Shown here: positions 7,570 through 8,451 of the stretch, in pieces
Layout of the letters: every line of letters begins with the position of its first letter
How positions within the stretch are numbered: position 1 is the first letter of the stretch
Assembly (NCBI GenBank): GCA_913062745.1
Contig: CAJXXJ010000132.1
Location: 1-8,451, forward strand
Direction: 5' to 3'
From: an uncultured Phaeodactylibacter sp.
GTDB lineage: Bacteria > Bacteroidota > Bacteroidia > Chitinophagales > Saprospiraceae
DNA length: 8,451 bases
Made by a program: the position numbers and the translations under genes
The notes under the pieces: model-generated
Databases searched by the model: none
The model's input: only the letters and a program-made list of their open reading frames with translations
What the model was told of the DNA's origin: nothing

Positions 7570-8098
7570 AGCACATAATTTTTGCTGAAACAATGATTTT
7601 AAAACTTGGTCCCAGCCCGCCTGAAAGCAGGGGGCTACGTTCAGAGCTTGGTTTTTTGGGGTTATTGCCAGCCGCAAGCAGGCTGAGCACTCAAGTTTTC
7701 CTGTTCATGGGAATACCGGCTAACTCGTGCTAAAGTAGCCCGTATAGGCACGGAGCATGAGTTTGGCCAAATTTAAAGGAGTAAGTGAAAGGGGTGAAAA
7801 CCGACCAGCCCATCCGGGCCGCTTGGCTTTTTCCTATGATAGTTGCGGAAAGGCGCAGTTTGTTTTCTGCGCAGTTGCTATACCTGTATTGAAATAGAGT
7901 CCGGCAGAAGTAAACCGATTAGGGCTGACTTTTTTATTTTTTTTCCCGTTTAGCTGCAGGCAAGTGCTTATCGGACATATTTTGCTGCCATTTGCTCAAC
8001 AGTACCGCTATGGCTTCGCTAAGCTGAGAAAAAGTGTTAAAATTGGGGAAGCGGATTTACATTTTGGGCTTATTTATCAACCTCAGTTAACGAAAGCA
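7570..8098. promoter_or_regulatory. Divergent intergenic region between patatin and sigma-factor genes
   Basis: This 529-base region has no convincing gene and should hold the promoters of both flanking genes. Visible items are: (a) a small stem GCCC-ATCC-GGGC at 7808-7819 with a T-run at 7828-7832, a weak terminator-like shape on the plus strand; (b) the direct repeat and palindrome at 7853-7876; (c) a T6-A-T8 tract at 7930-7944; (d) TACATTTTG at 8058-8066, about 33 bases before the sigma-factor ATG, which resembles the Bacteroidota -7 box TAnnTTTG with one extra T. A matching -33 box is not clear. No strong promoter could be fixed for the patatin gene. A 46-codon plus-strand ORF (7757-7897) is present but unsupported. 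I see no tRNA, riboswitch or mobile-element end. Confidence 0.5.
7853..7876. repeat. Short direct repeat GCGCAGTT x2 with nested palindrome
   Basis: GCGCAGTT occurs at 7853-7860 and again at 7869-7876, a 16-base period. The same bases also form an inverted repeat, GCGCAG (7853-7858) against CTGCGC (7867-7872), with a T-rich 8-base loop, and the second copy contains the perfect palindrome CTGCGCAG (7867-7874). It lies in the divergent promoter region, so it could be a binding site for a regulator or a small hairpin. Function is not shown by the sequence. Confidence 0.5.
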
Positions 8099-8451
8099 AT
8101 GGACGACACTGAAATCATTAAAGCACTGCGTCGGTCTGGCCCGCAGGAACGTGCCGCGATGCGGTATCTGTACCACAACGAATCTTACCATAGGTGTGCC
8201 AAACAAGCCGTAAGGCAAAACAAGAAGGTGCGCCTATCCACTTGGCAAGATGTGCTTCACGAGAGCCTTATTAAGCTGATCAGTCTTATCAAAAGAGGTA
8301 AATTTAAGGAGGGGAAAAGCTTGCTGGCTTTTTTCCGGGGGATATGTAGAAATACCTGCCGGGAGTTAGCCCGTGAGGAAAATAAAGAAACGGAGTACCC
8401 GGAATTGGGGTTGCCCCCGAAGAGTATCGAAGACTTGCAAACCCCTTTGAG
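8099..8451 (+). CDS. Sigma-70 family (ECF-like) RNA polymerase sigma factor, 3'-truncated by the window edge
   Basis: N-terminal 117 residues of a predicted alternative sigma factor that would direct core RNA polymerase to its own promoters. The start ATG (8099-8101) is the first Met in the frame and gives MDDTEIIKALRRSG, a typical opening for this group, followed by ERAAMRYLY. Sigma region 2 is visible at about residues 49-92: WQDVLHESLIKLISLIKRG resembles the 'D-ED-V-QE-F-K-L' core-binding helix (region 2.2), and LLAFFRGICRNTCRELAR resembles the 'F-W-L-x-I-A-RN' -10-recognition helix (region 2.4). Region 4 (-35 recognition) would lie beyond the window. The frame has no stop before base 8451. 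The gene is divergent from the patatin gene with a long leader region. No anti-sigma partner can be seen in the window, and which genes it controls is unknown. Confidence 0.85.
   Translation, partial: MDDTEIIKALRRSGPQERAAMRYLYHNESYHRCAKQAVRQNKKVRLSTWQDVLHESLIKLISLIKRGKFKEGKSLLAFFRGICRNTCRELAREENKETEYPELGLPPKSIEDLQTPL

Noticed and set aside
7570..7677. Upstream extension of the patatin gene by 36 codons
   Set aside because: The extension would start at TTG and adds no patatin features. The ATG at 7569 sits at the expected distance from the oxyanion loop.
7757..7897. 46-codon plus-strand ORF starting MSLAKFKGVSERGENR
   Set aside because: No ribosome-binding signal, no recognised family, and it overlaps the small hairpin and the direct repeat. 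A frame this short can occur by chance. Conservation with synonymous bias in relatives would revive it.
7930..7944. T6-A-T8 tract as a terminator tail
   Set aside because: No stable stem precedes it; only a 4-bp AGTC/GACT pairing could be found. It may simply be AT-rich promoter DNA.

Overview
The window looks like a chromosomal segment of a Bacteroidota bacterium. The main reason is the 653-residue metalloprotease, which ends in a type A sorting domain of the type IX secretion system (T9SS), preceded by a spacer of the '3-coathanger' type. Both are features of that phylum. The GC-rich codon use of the first gene, the style of the secreted proteins and the type of sigma factor fit the Saprospiria/Lewinella branch, but that finer placement is inference. 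No gene start has a clear Shine-Dalgarno sequence, which also fits the phylum.

Layout: (1) Positions 1-2727, plus strand: the last 908 codons of isoleucyl-tRNA synthetase (ileS), with its 5' end outside the window. (2) Positions 2735-2760: a perfect 10-bp hairpin that appears to terminate transcription from both sides, because the next gene converges on it. (3) Positions 2804-7569, minus strand: three genes in a row. In transcription order they are a patatin-like phospholipase, a secreted tail-fibre-like protein, and a secreted zinc metalloprotease with a T9SS signal. The gaps are 89 and 39 bases. (4) Positions 7570-8098: a 529-base divergent intergenic region with a short direct repeat and palindrome, a T-rich tract and no convincing gene. 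(5) From 8099 to the window edge, plus strand: the first 117 codons of a sigma-70 family (ECF-like) sigma factor.

How the genes relate: ileS is housekeeping and separate from the rest. The fibre-like protein and the protease are only 39 bases apart and are probably co-transcribed. Both carry signal peptides, so they may act together outside the cytoplasm. The patatin-like enzyme has no signal peptide and is probably cytoplasmic or peripheral at the inner membrane. A hairpin lies between it and the fibre gene, so it may be a separate unit. The sigma factor is divergent from the cluster, and nothing in the sequence links it to these genes.

I see no CRISPR array, tRNA, rRNA, insertion sequence or recognisable defence system. 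The least ordinary item is the fibre-like protein, whose C-terminal domain has the general look of a phage-appendage self-chaperoning domain. That suggestion would need a profile search.
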